Assembly (NCBI RefSeq): GCF_027579695.1
Contig: NC_083578.1
Coordinates: 1,804,768 to 1,868,767 of the forward strand
DNA length: 64,000 nucleotides
Direction of reading: 5' to 3'
Source of the DNA: Neoarius graeffei
Taxonomy: Eukaryota > Chordata > Actinopteri > Siluriformes > Ariidae
Shown here: in pieces, positions 21,094 through 31,880 of the stretch
Numbering within the stretch: position 1 is the first letter of the stretch
How the letters are laid out: each line of letters starts with the position of its first letter
Translations under genes and position numbers: made by a program
The notes under the pieces: model-generated
Told to the model about the DNA's origin: nothing
Seen by the model: the letters and a program-made list of their open reading frames with translations, nothing else
Databases searched by the model: none

Positions 21094-22690
21094 TGGGGCA
21101 AAAAAGTATTTAGTCAGTCACCAATTGTGCAAGTTCTCCCACTTAAAAAGATGAGAGAGGCCTGTAATTTTCATCATAGGTATACCTCAACTATGAGAGA
21201 CAAAATGAGAAAAAAAAAATCCAGAAAATCACATTGTCTGATTTTTAAAGAATTTATTTGAAAATTATGGTGGAAAATAAGTATTTGGTCAATAACAAAA
21301 GTTCATCTCAATACTTTGTTATATATCCTTTGTTGGCAATGACAAAGGTCAAACGTTTTCTGTAAGTCTTCACAAGGTTTTCACACACTGTTGCTGGTAT
21401 TTTGGCCCATTCCTCCATGCAGATCTCCTCTAGAGCAGTGATGTTTTGGGGCTGTCGCTGGGCAACACGGACTTTCAACTCCCTCCAAAGATTTTCTATG
21501 GGGTTGAGATCTGGAGACTGGCTAGGCCACTCCAGGACCTTGAAATGCTTCTTATGAAGCCACTCCTTCGTTCCCCGGGCGGTGTGTTTGGGATCATTGT
21601 CATGCTGAAAGACCCAGCCACGTTTCATCTTCAATGCCCTTGCTGATGGAAGGAGGTTTTCACTCAAAATCTCACGATACATGGCCCCATTCATTCTTTC
21701 CTTTACACGGATCAGTCGTCCTGGTCCCTTTGCAGAAAAACAGCCCCAAAGCATGAAGTTTCCACCCCCATGCTTCACAGTAGGTATGGTGTCCTTTGGA
21801 TGCAACTCAGCATTCTTTCTCCTCCAAACACGACAAGTTGAGTTTTTACCAAAAAGTTCTATTTTGGTTTCATCTGACCATATGACATTCTCCCAATCCT
21901 CTTCTGGATCATCCAAATGCTCTCTAGCAAACTTCAGACGGGCCTGGACATGTACTGGCTTAAGCAGGGGGACACGTCTGGCACTGCAGGATTTGAGTCC
22001 CTGGCGGCGTAGTGTGTTACTGATGGTAGCCTTTGTTACTTTGGTCCCAGCTCTCTGCAGGTCATTCACTAGGTCCCCCCCGTGTGGTTCTGGGATTTTT
22101 GCTCACCGTTCTTGTGATCATTTTGACCCCACGGGGTGAGATCTTGTGTGGAGCCCCAGATCGAGGGAGGTTATCAGTGGCCTTGTATGTCTTCCAAATT
22201 GCTCCCACAGTTGATTTCTTCACACCAAGTTGCTTACCTATTGCAGATTCAGTCTTCCCAGCCTGGTGCAGGTCTACAATTTTGTTTCTGGTGTCCTTTG
22301 ACAGCTCTTTGGTCTTGGCCATAGTGGAGTTTGGAGTGTGACTGTTTGAGGTTGTGGATAGGTGTCTTTTACACTGATAATGAGTTCAAACAGGTGCCAT
22401 TAATACAGGTAACGAGTGAAGGACAGAGGAGCCTCTTAAAGAAGAAGTTACAGGTCTGTGAGAGCCAGAAATCTTGCTTGTTTGTAGGTGACCAAATACT
22501 TATTTTGCCGAGGAATTTGCCAATTAATTCATTAAAAATCCTACAACGTGATTTCCTGGATTCTTTCCCCCCATTCTGTCTCTCATAGTTGAAGTATACC
22601 TATAATGAAAATTACAGGCTTCTCTCATCTTTTTAAGTGGGAGAACTTGCACAATTGGTGGCTGACTAAATACTTTTTTGCCCCACTGTA
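21089..22690 (-). mobile_element. Tc1/mariner element D, complete ends
   Basis: Terminal inverted repeats start TACAGTGGGGCAAAAAAG on the left, with the inverted CTTTTTTGCCCCACTGTA on the right. They remain almost identical for about 200 bp, including CAAGTTCTCCCACTTAAAAA on both sides. TA lies at both ends within a TA microsatellite. The transposase is on the minus strand. Confidence 0.94.
21308..22322 (-). pseudogene. Tc1 transposase of element D, one frameshift in a G-run
   Basis: From ATG at 22322 the minus strand reads [19 protein letters not shown], then a helix-turn-helix ([19 protein letters not shown]). The frame breaks only at a run of seven C (22075-22081 on the plus strand). After that it continues [44 protein letters not shown] and [15 protein letters not shown], ending NKGYITKY and a stop at 21308. 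All three catalytic acidic residues are present. Total length is about 338 codons, normal for Tc1. The only defect is one extra base in a homopolymer, a place where sequence or assembly error is also common. Confidence 0.9.
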
Positions 22691-22703
22691 TATATATATA
22701 TAT

Positions 22704-23086
22704 GGCGGGCGGCACGGTGGTGTAGTGGTTAGCGCTGTCGCCTCACAGCAAGAAGGTCCTGGGTTCGAGCCCCGGGGCCGGCGAGGGCCTTTCTGTGCGG
22801 AGTTTGCATGTTCTCCCCATGTCCGCGTGGGTTTCCTCCGGGTGCTCCGGTTTCCCCCACAGTCCAAAGACATGCAGGTTAGGTTAACTGGTGACTCTAA
22901 ATTGAGCGTAGGTGTGAATGTGAGTGTGAATGGTTGTCTGTGTCTATGTGTCAGCCCTGTGATGACCTGGCGACTTGTCCAGGGTGTACCCCGCCTTTCG
23001 CCCGTAGTCAGCTGGGATAGGATCCAGCTTGCCTGCGACCCTGTAGAACAGGATAAAGCGGCTACGGATAATGAGATTAGATGAGG
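22704..23086 (+). mobile_element. DANA/Mermaid-type SINE, copy 4
   Basis: Full-length copy with pol III boxes and a GATAATGAGATTAGATGAG tail. It follows directly on the TA run that borders Tc1 element D. Confidence 0.9.
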
Positions 23087-23399
23087 TCATTATATATACA
23101 CACACACACATATATATATATATATAAAACTCGCCTTTGTGCCTATGGCGCTCAAACTTGTCTCCCTCCAAGCTACTCGCAGAGAGGGAGAATCTCCCTC
23201 TTTGCAATTTCCCAAGTTGGAGCCTCTGTTAATGGCGTGAAGTAACTGTGCAGCGCTATCATTTTCCTTTAGTGCAAAATCAGTAAACACGTGGGTAAAT
23301 AGTGCTATCATTATCTTTTATCGCAAAATATTAGTGTTTGATTTGAGGCGTTACTGAACCACACACACATCCCGGTACTTTAGTGTCGAGTGGAACAGT

Positions 23400-25206
23400 G
23401 CAGTGTGTGGTTGAGGCAGAGTCCTCAGTGTGTGGTTGAGGCAGAGGGTTGAGGCAGAGTCCTCAGTGTGTGGTTGAGGCAGAGTCCTCAGTGTGTGGTT
23501 GAGGCAGAGGATTGAGGCAGAGTCCTCAGTGTGTGGTTGAGGCAGAGGATTGAGGCAGAGTCCTCAGTGTGTGGTTGAGGCAGAGGGTTGAGGCAGAGTC
23601 CTCAGTGTGTGGTTGAGGCAGAGTCCTCAGTGTGTGGTTGAGGCAGAGGATTGAGGCAGAGTCCTCAGTGTGTGGTTGAGGCAGAGTCCTCAGTGTGTGG
23701 TTGAGGCAGAGTCCTCAGTGTGTGGTTGAGGCAGAGGATTGAGGCAGAGTCCTCAGTGTGTGGTTGAGGCAGAGGATTGAGGCAGAGTCCTCAGTGTGTG
23801 GTTGAGGCAGAGGATTGAGGCAGAGTCCTCAGTGTGTGGTTGAGGCAGAGTCCTCAGTGTGTGGTTGAGGCAGAGGATTGAGGCAGAGTCCTCAGTGTGT
23901 GGTTGAGGCAGAGGATTGAGGCAGAGTCCTCAGTGTGTGGTTGAGGCAGAGGGTTGAGGCAGAGTCCTCAGTGTGTGGTTGAGGCAGAGGGTTGAGGCAG
24001 AGTCCTCAGTGTGTGGTTGAGGCAGAGTCCTCAGTGTGTGGTTGAGGCAGAGAATTGAGGCAGAGTCCTCAGTGTGTGGTTGAGGCAGAGGGTTGAGGCA
24101 GAGTCCTCAGTGTGTGGTTGAGGCAGAGTCCTCAGTGTGTGGTTGAGGCAGAGGATTGAGGCAGAGTCCTCAGTGTGTGGTTGAGGCAGAGGATTGAGGC
24201 AGAGTCCTCAGTGTGTGGTTGAGGCAGAGGATTGAGGCAGAGTCCTCAGTGTGTGGTTGAGGCAGAGGATTGAGGCAGAGTCCTCAGTGTGTGGTTGAGG
24301 CAGAGGGTTGAGGCAGAGTCCTCAGTGTGTGGTTGAGGCAGAGGGTTGAGGCAGAGTCCTCAGTGTGTGGTTGAGGCAGAGTCCTCAGTGTGTGGTTGAG
24401 GCAGAGTCCTCAGTGTGTGGTTGAGGCAGAGGATTGAGGCAGAGTCCTCAGTGTGTGGTTGAGGCAGAGGATTGAGGCAGAGTCCTCAGTGTGTGGTTGA
24501 GGCAGAGGATTGAGGCAGAGTCCTCAGTGTGTGGTTGAGGCAGAGGATTGAGGCAGAGTCCTCAGTGTGTGGTTGAGGCAGAGGGTTGAGGCAGAGTCCT
24601 CAGTGTGTGGTTGAGGCAGAGGGTTGAGGCAGAGTCCTCAGTGTGTGGTTGAGGCAGAGTCCTCAGTGTGTGGTTGAGGCAGAGGATTGAGGCAGAGTCC
24701 TCAGTGTGTGGTTGAGGCAGAGGATTGAGGCAGAGTCCTCAGTGTGTGGTTGAGGCAGAGGATTGAGGCAGAGTCCTCAGTGTGTGGTTGAGGCAGAGGA
24801 TTGAGGCAGAGTCCTCAGTGTGTGGTTGAGGCAGAGGGTTGAGGCAGAGTCCTCAGTGTGTGGTTGAGGCAGAGGGTTGAGGCAGAGTCCTCAGTGTGTG
24901 GTTGAGGCAGAGGATTGAGGCAGAGTCCTCAGTGTGTGGTTGAGGCAGAGGATTGAGGCAGAGTCCTCAGTGTGTGGTTGAGGCAGAGGGTTGAGGCAGA
25001 GTCCTCAGTGTGTGGTTGAGGCAGAGGGTTGAGGCAGAGTCCTCAGTGTGTGGTTGAGGCAGAGGGTTGAGGCAGAGTCCTCAGTGTGTGGTTGAGGCAG
25101 AGGGTTGAGGCAGAGTCCTCAGTATGTGGTTGAGGCAGAGGGTTGAGGCAGAGTCCTCAGTATGTGGTTGAGGCAGAGGGTTGAGGCAGAGTCCTCAGCG
25201 CGTGGA
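23400..25206. repeat. 25-bp / 13-bp compound minisatellite with higher-order structure
   Basis: About 1.8 kb built from unit A (GTCCTCAGTGTGTGGTTGAG plus GCAGA, 25 bp) and an optional 13-bp unit B (GG(A/G)TTGAGGCAGA), itself a partial copy of A. A and AB alternate irregularly. From about 24140 a super-unit recurs (four AB with ggatt, two AB with gggtt, then A), about 253-278 bp, at least three times. The array ends at the start of the CpG-rich region upstream of asphd2. Confidence 0.95.
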
Positions 25207-25945
25207 GAAAACCCGCAGGGAAACTTTTGGCCGTTAGTGACGTGTTGTGAGACGCGAGCGTCCTGGGCTGTGACGTGGTCACGTGCTCAAAACCCGGAAC
25301 TAGGTCCCTGTAGTAAATGATAAACTAACAAACCATTAATTAACTTTTACCATCAACAACTGTTGAATCGTAGAAAAATATAATGTCACTTCGTTCCCAA
25401 CAGTTTTTACGCACAGCTTTGTAGTTCAGCCCGTAAACACTAACCCCAGTGTGAATAAACAGGGCTGTGTTTTATTTACGCTGTAAAAACTACAGCCGCC
25501 ATTTTGCTGCCGTTGTTTCCAGCGCGCGCCGAAGCGTAAACACATGTTTTTAATGTCAGTGTGTGGAATAATTCCATAATTCTGCCGCAGTTTTACACAT
25601 TTATAAAACTAACGTGCTGATAAAACGCCAGAAAGAAATGACAAAATCAGTCGTTTTGTTTCTGTTGTATGTTTTAATTGAAATGTCTCTCGGTGGGGAA
25701 GTCTCCTGTGCGCGCAGTGCATCATGGGATTTGTGGTTCTCGGTCAGGGAGGCGCTCGGTTTCTGTCTCCCCGCAAACGGCTGCGTGTTTCTGCTGCGGC
25801 TCCTTCATCACGCAGCTGCAGGACCAGAAACACCCGGATTATTAGTGAAAACGCCGCGGAGGGTCAGAGACGCGCGGTTAGTGGTGAATAGTCGCGGTTT
25901 GGTGTGGCACTGCGGGGTTTATTATCCGTGCAGCAGGACAGGTGG
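25207..25945 (+). promoter_or_regulatory. CpG-rich promoter-like region, likely for asphd2, with a possible 5'UTR exon
   Basis: CpG-dense sequence on the 5' side of asphd2. It contains a CACGTG E-box (near 25281), a YY1-type GCCGCCATTTTG (near 25497) and a ZNF143/THAP11-type element GTGCATCATGGGATTTGT (25717-25734). These motifs are typical of broad vertebrate promoters at or near the start site. A possible first-exon donor, GGACAG|GTGGGG, lies near 25940. The first asphd2 coding exon is 3 kb downstream, fitting a non-coding first exon. No other plus-strand gene lies between. Confidence 0.6.
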
Positions 25946-26081
25946 GGACACACACACTGTTTATACTTTATTACACTTCAGGAATGTGTTATTAATGCAG
26001 GAATACACTCTCAGACGCGTGCTTTGGATTATTATTATTATTGATTCATTGGTAGTAGTAGTATTGATCATTGGTGATGAT

Positions 26082-26088
<7 letters not shown>

Positions 26089-26112
<24 letters not shown>

Positions 26113-26141
26113 ATCACACACAGACTGCAGAGAATCTGAAT

Positions 26142-26184
<43 letters not shown>
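26089..26184. repeat. (TG)n and (CT)n microsatellites
   Basis: TG repeats at about 26089-26112 and CT repeats at about 26145-26184, in the presumed asphd2 first intron. Confidence 0.9.
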
Positions 26185-26188
<4 letters not shown>

Positions 26189-26244
26189 GTCTCTGTCCAT
26201 CAGCTGCCCTGTTAATGGAGGACGAACGACAGCGCTCTGTCCAT

Positions 26245-26753
26245 ACGGCAATGAAGAGAGAGACTGACCCCGGTAATGATGGCGGGAGAAAAAGTGGGAA
26301 AGGGAGGAGGATGGAGAGAAAGAGAAAGATGGTTGGAGTGGTAGAGGGAGGAAGGGATAGTGGTGATGATGAAGGAGGGAGAAAACATGGGGAAAGGAAA
26401 GTGGAGGAAAACAAGGTTGGGAGGAGAGAATAATGGAGGGAGAGAGAATAAGGAACAGAAACAGAAGTAGAAAATGAAAAGTAGGGAAAGATTGAGACAG
26501 AGAAGGAGGGGGAAAGAAGGGCAGAAAGGATGGAGACAATTCAGGATAAAGGTTAAAGTGTGAGAACAAGAGAGGGGAGAGGAAGAGAAGGAGGGAAGAA
26601 TAGAGAGAATTTGGGATAAAAAGAAAGAGATGGAGAAAGAAGGAGAGTGGTGGAGAGAGGGATGGGAGAAGGAGAGAGAGGAAGAGGAGAGAAGACATGA
26701 GAAAAGATGAGAAGCATTTGGAAAATTTGGGCTTGAGGGAGAGAAAGGATGGC

Positions 26754-26780
<27 letters not shown>
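26245..26780 (+). repeat. Long purine-rich tract (GA/GGA)
   Basis: Over 500 bp in which the plus strand is overwhelmingly A and G (GGGAGGAGGATGGAGAGAAAG-type sequence), ending in a pure (GA)n run near 26755-26780. Minus-strand translations are only Ser/Leu/Pro/Phe low complexity and I do not regard them as genes. Confidence 0.8.
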
Positions 26781-26785
<5 letters not shown>

Positions 26786-27529
26786 TTAAACATGACTCAT
26801 GGTTTTACACAGTTCATTGCAGAGGTGTGCACAACAATGGAATTTCAAATGCTTCTCTGCAGCTGTGTGTGTGAGAGAGAGAGAGAGCAAGAGCAAAAAA
26901 AATCAAGTGCTCCATATTAAAGGAGAAGTTTAGCCAAAAATGAAGCGTCCCCGTTGCCCCTCCCACTTTACCAACATGTTTGGCGTCTTGTGTTTGTTTG
27001 ATACTGAAGCTACAATGCTAATGTTGCTAACATCTCACTGCAAACCTTTAGTGTAAATCTGTCTCTCAAACCGTGTCCAGTGCTCAGTGTCTTCTCTCCC
27101 TGTCTCACACACTGACATGGTGACGTTTCTTGACTTTTGGAGGCGATGAGCACAACCTTCTTCAGATCTTCGAGTCTTTACTTCGAAAACCTCGAGCCGA
27201 GTCCCCGAGTGCGTTCACACCTGTTACTCTGTGAGTCAAATCTGAATCAGTATGAAATTGATTCTTTTGATTTGTTTGCTATTTGAACCAAAAAGCAGAA
27301 GAAATGTTGTGCGGGGCTTGTGTCGGTCTGAAAACGTCCTTTTCAAACATTTATTGCACATCGAAGTCACACAACTCACCTGAGCAGAAATAACGAGTTT
27401 AAACAGTTTGTGTATCACATCCAGTATTTTTTTTTCTTTTTTTGTACTTGTCTGTCTGAAGCTCCAGAATTCATGGCATTTCTGCAGAGCTACAGCTCTG
27501 TGCTTTGGTTCAGTTTAGCAGCTCACTTC

Positions 27530-28256
27530 CACTACGTTCACACTGCAGGCTGAAGTGACTCAAATCCGATCTTTTCACCCATATGTGACCTGTATCCGAT
27601 CTTTTATTGACAATATGAACGACACAGATCCGATTTTTTCAAATCCGACCCAGGCCGTTTGGATATGTGGTCCTAATTCCGATTCCTATCGGATCTTTTC
27701 ATATGCGACTTCAGTCTGAACCGCCAGGTCGCATTCATCCGACTTACACGTCATCAACAAGCCACAAATGTCACTATTCTGCGCTGAAGTAGGCGGCGGG
27801 TCTCTCAAAAAAAGTTACAACAACATGGAGCATGACATCAATGTGACTCCGCACCCACACGTTCCTTTGAACGGAGGTTGCAGTCACTACCCCGCAGAAC
27901 GCCCGAGCCAAACCCCTTGCCCTCTTCCTTCTCAACCTCCTCCTTAACATCAGGCTATTGTGCATGTTCTGGCTCCATCGCAACAACAACTGCATCATCG
28001 CCAGGTACTCCATGCTGGCTACTGTCATACACAGGAAACCTTAGGTTACTTCCGTAAACACTGGCCATGCTCACTGCGTGTGACGTCGTCGTATCCTGCA
28101 ATGCGCGTGCGGAACACTTTTAGGTCGCTTTTCGTTCATACTGAGGATCACATACAAGTCGCATATATTTGTTAATGTGAACGACCTCACAAAAAAATCG
28201 GATTTCACAAAAAAATCAGAATTGAGCATTAAGCCTTGCAGTGTGAATGTAGTGAA
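27530..28256. mobile_element. TIR transposon relic in asphd2 intron 1
   Basis: The left end CACTACGTTCACACTGCAGG and the inverted right end CCTTGCAGTGTGAATGTAGTG match as terminal repeats, followed inward on both sides by AAATCCGAT-type motifs. The interior has a minus-strand coding-like stretch (about 27774-28028, with RRRLRRKRARGLARAF) that may derive from a PIF/Harbinger-like ancestor. No transposase can be recognised and target duplications are unclear. Confidence 0.55.
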
Positions 28257-28984
28257 AAACTCTTAAAGGAAACGCAGCAGCTCCAAGTGTTCCGTTCAAA
28301 TAGACAAAACACTGTTTCCTTTGGTTGCCACGGTTTTGCCGATAGTCTCTGGTTCCAGTGCATGAAAACGAACCCTTGCGAGAACATTAGGACCTGCACA
28401 CCTCTGAAGAAATTTGACCTGGCCACTGGGGGGTGCTGTTTACAGAGGGTGCTTGGACCCCACAGATCTGCTATAGGGGGCGAAGGATGAAGGGGGTTGG
28501 ATCAAGGAGTTTTTGGGAGGTGTGTGTACAGAACAGAAGATTTCAGGTGACTTGTTAGCGACATTAGCATCGTAGCTCGAGTACTAAAGAAAATTAAAGA
28601 AGTGAATTTCAAACACCGTCTCAGCTCGTTGATGACATCTGGGGGTTTTATTTTTATCCAGCTTGGTCCTTCAACAGCAGTGTGTGTGGGTGGTGTAGGA
28701 ACAGTACTGAGCTGTCAGAGGGAGACAGGTGTGTGTGTTCTGTCACTCTAAAATGTATCTTATCCCCTCCAGGTGCGTTGTGGTGAAATCCTGAAACATC
28801 TGGACGCATACACACACACACACACACACACACACTTACTTCTTCTGCTCCAGCATGAACACACTGTTAAGGAAACCAGACAGAAGATTGGAGGCTCCTG
28901 GTGTGTGTGATTGACAGATCCCACATCGAGAAGATCAGAGCGTGTGTGTGAGTGAGTGAGAGAGAGAACGAGAGAGAGAGAGAA

Positions 28985-30166
28985 ATGGATTGGATGCGGG
29001 ACTGGGTGCAGGCCGTGCGGGAGTGCGAGGGCGGGGCTTTGGGCACAGTGCTCTGTTTAGCTGTGCTGTTTATATGGTACTGTTACCGTGTGGGCTGTGA
29101 ACATGCCTCCTACACACCTGAGTCTCGCTCCAGCCCTCCTGAACTCTCATCAGCAAAACTCCGCCCTACACTGGGTGGAGTCAGAACAGGGGGTGGGGCC
29201 AGTGAGGAGGAGCTGAACGGATTTGCGTACTGTCAATCACCCGAGTGTTTCCGGTGCTCACGGCCCGGCGATGGATTTAATCAACGACTTTATCACAATC
29301 TACAGGACTACGCTAAACGCTACACATGGGCAGGTCTGTGTGTGTTACGTTGTATTATATTTACAGCAAATATCTTGCAATTACAAAACATTAAGTATTT
29401 TAAACTATTTTTACTTCTATATCTGTGTAATGTGTGTGTATATATATAATTTATATATATTATATACTGTTTTATTTATTGCTTATAATTTAATGTTTAG
29501 TAAACAGGTTAAATACTCGCTTTTTATTTGAGCTTTTTATATATAACTGTTTTTTGTATTTAATTTATATTTGTGACATTACTCTCTGAACATTTTTCAA
29601 ATGTGTTTATTGATTTATTTTGCCGTTGTTTTATTTTGGAAGTATAAACTGATTATTATTATTGTCGTTGTTGTTGTTTATGAATCTACAGGTATGGGGC
29701 GTGTGTATAAAGGTGTGCGTGAACAGGACCGGTATCGTCTGTGTAATCGTCCATCCATCCAGAAGGCGGAGGTGTTTTTCCTGCCCGATCTTCCGTCGGC
29801 TCCGTTTTTCTCTCGTGAAGCTCAGAAGCATGATGTGGAGCTGCTGGAGAGAAGTTTCCCTGCACTGCTGGCTGAGTTTGAGAGCGTGTACCGCACGCCC
29901 CCGCCCCTCGCGCCCGGCTGGAAGGCTAACAGCACGCCACGGGGACACTGGTGGACCTTCTACCTGGTGAACCAGGGCACGACGCTGGCGCTGAACGCTC
30001 GCCGCTGCCCGCGTACGTGGAGGGTCCTGGGACAACTGCGCACCTTCATCACCAACAACGTGTTCGGAAACGCCTGCTTCTCCGTCATCAGCCCCGGAGC
30101 CACCATCACTGAGCACTACGGACCCACCAACGTCCGCCTGCGCTGCCACCTGGGTGAGACTCGCAC

Positions 30167-30224
<58 letters not shown>

Positions 30225-30290
30225 AAAGAGAGGGCAGAGAAAGGGTGTTAGTAGATCAGCTGTAGTTTGGATTCTCATTTTTTTAATGTG

Positions 30291-30336
<46 letters not shown>

Positions 30337-30826
30337 AGAGAGAGAGACACACACACACACAACGGTGAAAGTGTGTTACTGGTTCACTTGCACAGCCTGG
30401 TTTTGGGTAGATGATTTATTATATACACACACTGAGTTACCATTTCAACACACACGTTCTTGTACTTCTATCTTTGTGGGGACTCAATGACAAAATACAT
30501 TCCTGAGCCCTTTACCATCACAACTAAATGCTTAACTCCACCCCTTACCCTAACCCACCCCTTATCCTAACTCCTTACCCCCACCCCTTACTCCCACCCC
30601 TTACCCTAACCCCACCCCTTACCCTAACCCCACCCCTTACCCTAACCTCACCTCTTAACCCCACCCCTTAGGCTGACCTCAACCTCATTCAAACCTGATC
30701 CCTAAAACTGAGTCTTAACTATCAAACAGCCCTGTGAAGAACTGAGGACCGGACAAAATGTCCTCACGTCCCACAAATGTCCTCACTCTGGTGGTACAAA
30801 ACATATTCCAGTCCTCAATATGTAGC

Positions 30827-30878
<52 letters not shown>

Positions 30879-31816
30879 CAGGTCAGTAATTGTTACTGAT
30901 AATGCTTGTGTGTAATTTTGTCAGGAGAAAGGTGTGGGAGTTGATGTGCAGATCTGTATGTAAGGTGTGTGCATGTGTGTATAATGTGTGTGTGTGTTTA
31001 GGGCTGAAGGTGCCTCCTCACTGTGAATTGGTGGTAGGCGGGGAGCCGCAGTGTTGGTCTGAGGGAAACTGTCTGCTGTTTGACGACTCGTTCCTCCACA
31101 CAGCCTTCCATGATGGTGAGGCACGCACACACACACACAATCACTGTAGACCTCAGTAGCACAGGTTATGGCCTTTATATGCCTGATATAACAGGAAATT
31201 GTGATGTCAAAAATGAATGTGTGCGATCTCCACACACTGAGTGTACACACTGGGTCCGACCTGCCCCGTGTCCAAGATCGCTCACTCGTTCACTCCTCCC
31301 TACTCCGTATATAGGGGATTACTCTATAGAGGACTATACAGTGAGCTCATTGGTAAAATGTAAAAACGCTTTTGGACACTAGTCCGTCGTGCTGGTATTT
31401 ACGTCATTACTGTCGCACAATTAAAACGTGCCGGATCAGTCGGCTGGTGGGTTTCAAAATAATAAATACGTGCGTGTGTTTTTGTGATAAATCCATATTA
31501 TACTGAGCGCATTTCACACATTAATCAATACAAAGTCCCTGCAGCTTTCAGTTCTTTTAAATCAAGGCTGAATCCTTTCTGCTTCGCCGCTGCCTTTTAT
31601 TAAATCACATTTAACACGAGAGACACGAGAGAGTGAGAAGTCAGTGCTGTTGTTGGCGTTGAAAAGAAATTAATATTCGTGTGTTTGTCACAGAAATCTA
31701 CTTCAGGCCTTTAAGTGTCGAGATCACAGTCTTTAAAACAAAACCGTTCAGTCGTGTCGTGTAAATGTTTTAGTATCAATGTAGTCACTGTCCTGGTTCT
31801 GGTTCCTGTACCTTCA

Positions 31817-31880
<64 letters not shown>

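Larger units (their letters stand above)
20071..23228. mobile_element. Unclassified TIR DNA transposon, carrying a nested Tc1 and a SINE
   Basis: The left end CAGAGGCTCCAACT and its inverted copy at the right (AGTTGGAGCCTCTG, ending 23228) define terminal repeats, with TTAATG directly repeated outside (20065-20070 and 23229-23234). After removal of the nested Tc1 (21089-22690), SINE (22704-23086) and TA tracts, the body is about 1.1 kb, so it is probably a non-autonomous derivative. A coding-like stretch near 20618-20800 (MKRSSVGG... WRTILDGSKTTLYLTR) may be a remnant first transposase exon. The CAGAGG end suggests hAT, but a 6-bp duplication is not hAT-like, so I leave the superfamily open. 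Confidence 0.6.

Noticed and set aside
23400-25206. CRISPR-like array
   Set aside because: Units are contiguous, with no unique spacers of constant length, and the context is vertebrate. It is a minisatellite.
25614-26267. 217-codon plus-strand frame near the CpG region
   Set aside because: It runs through promoter motifs into TG and CT microsatellites. It has no recognisable domain, and the peptide ends in repeat-coded Ser/Leu.
26046-26793. Minus-strand Ser/Leu/Pro/Phe-rich open frames
   Set aside because: Translation of the complement of a purine-rich tract; low complexity with no gene signals.
30541-30670. Interstitial telomere
   Set aside because: The unit is a degenerate 18-mer within a dispersed repeat, not (TTAGGG)n.
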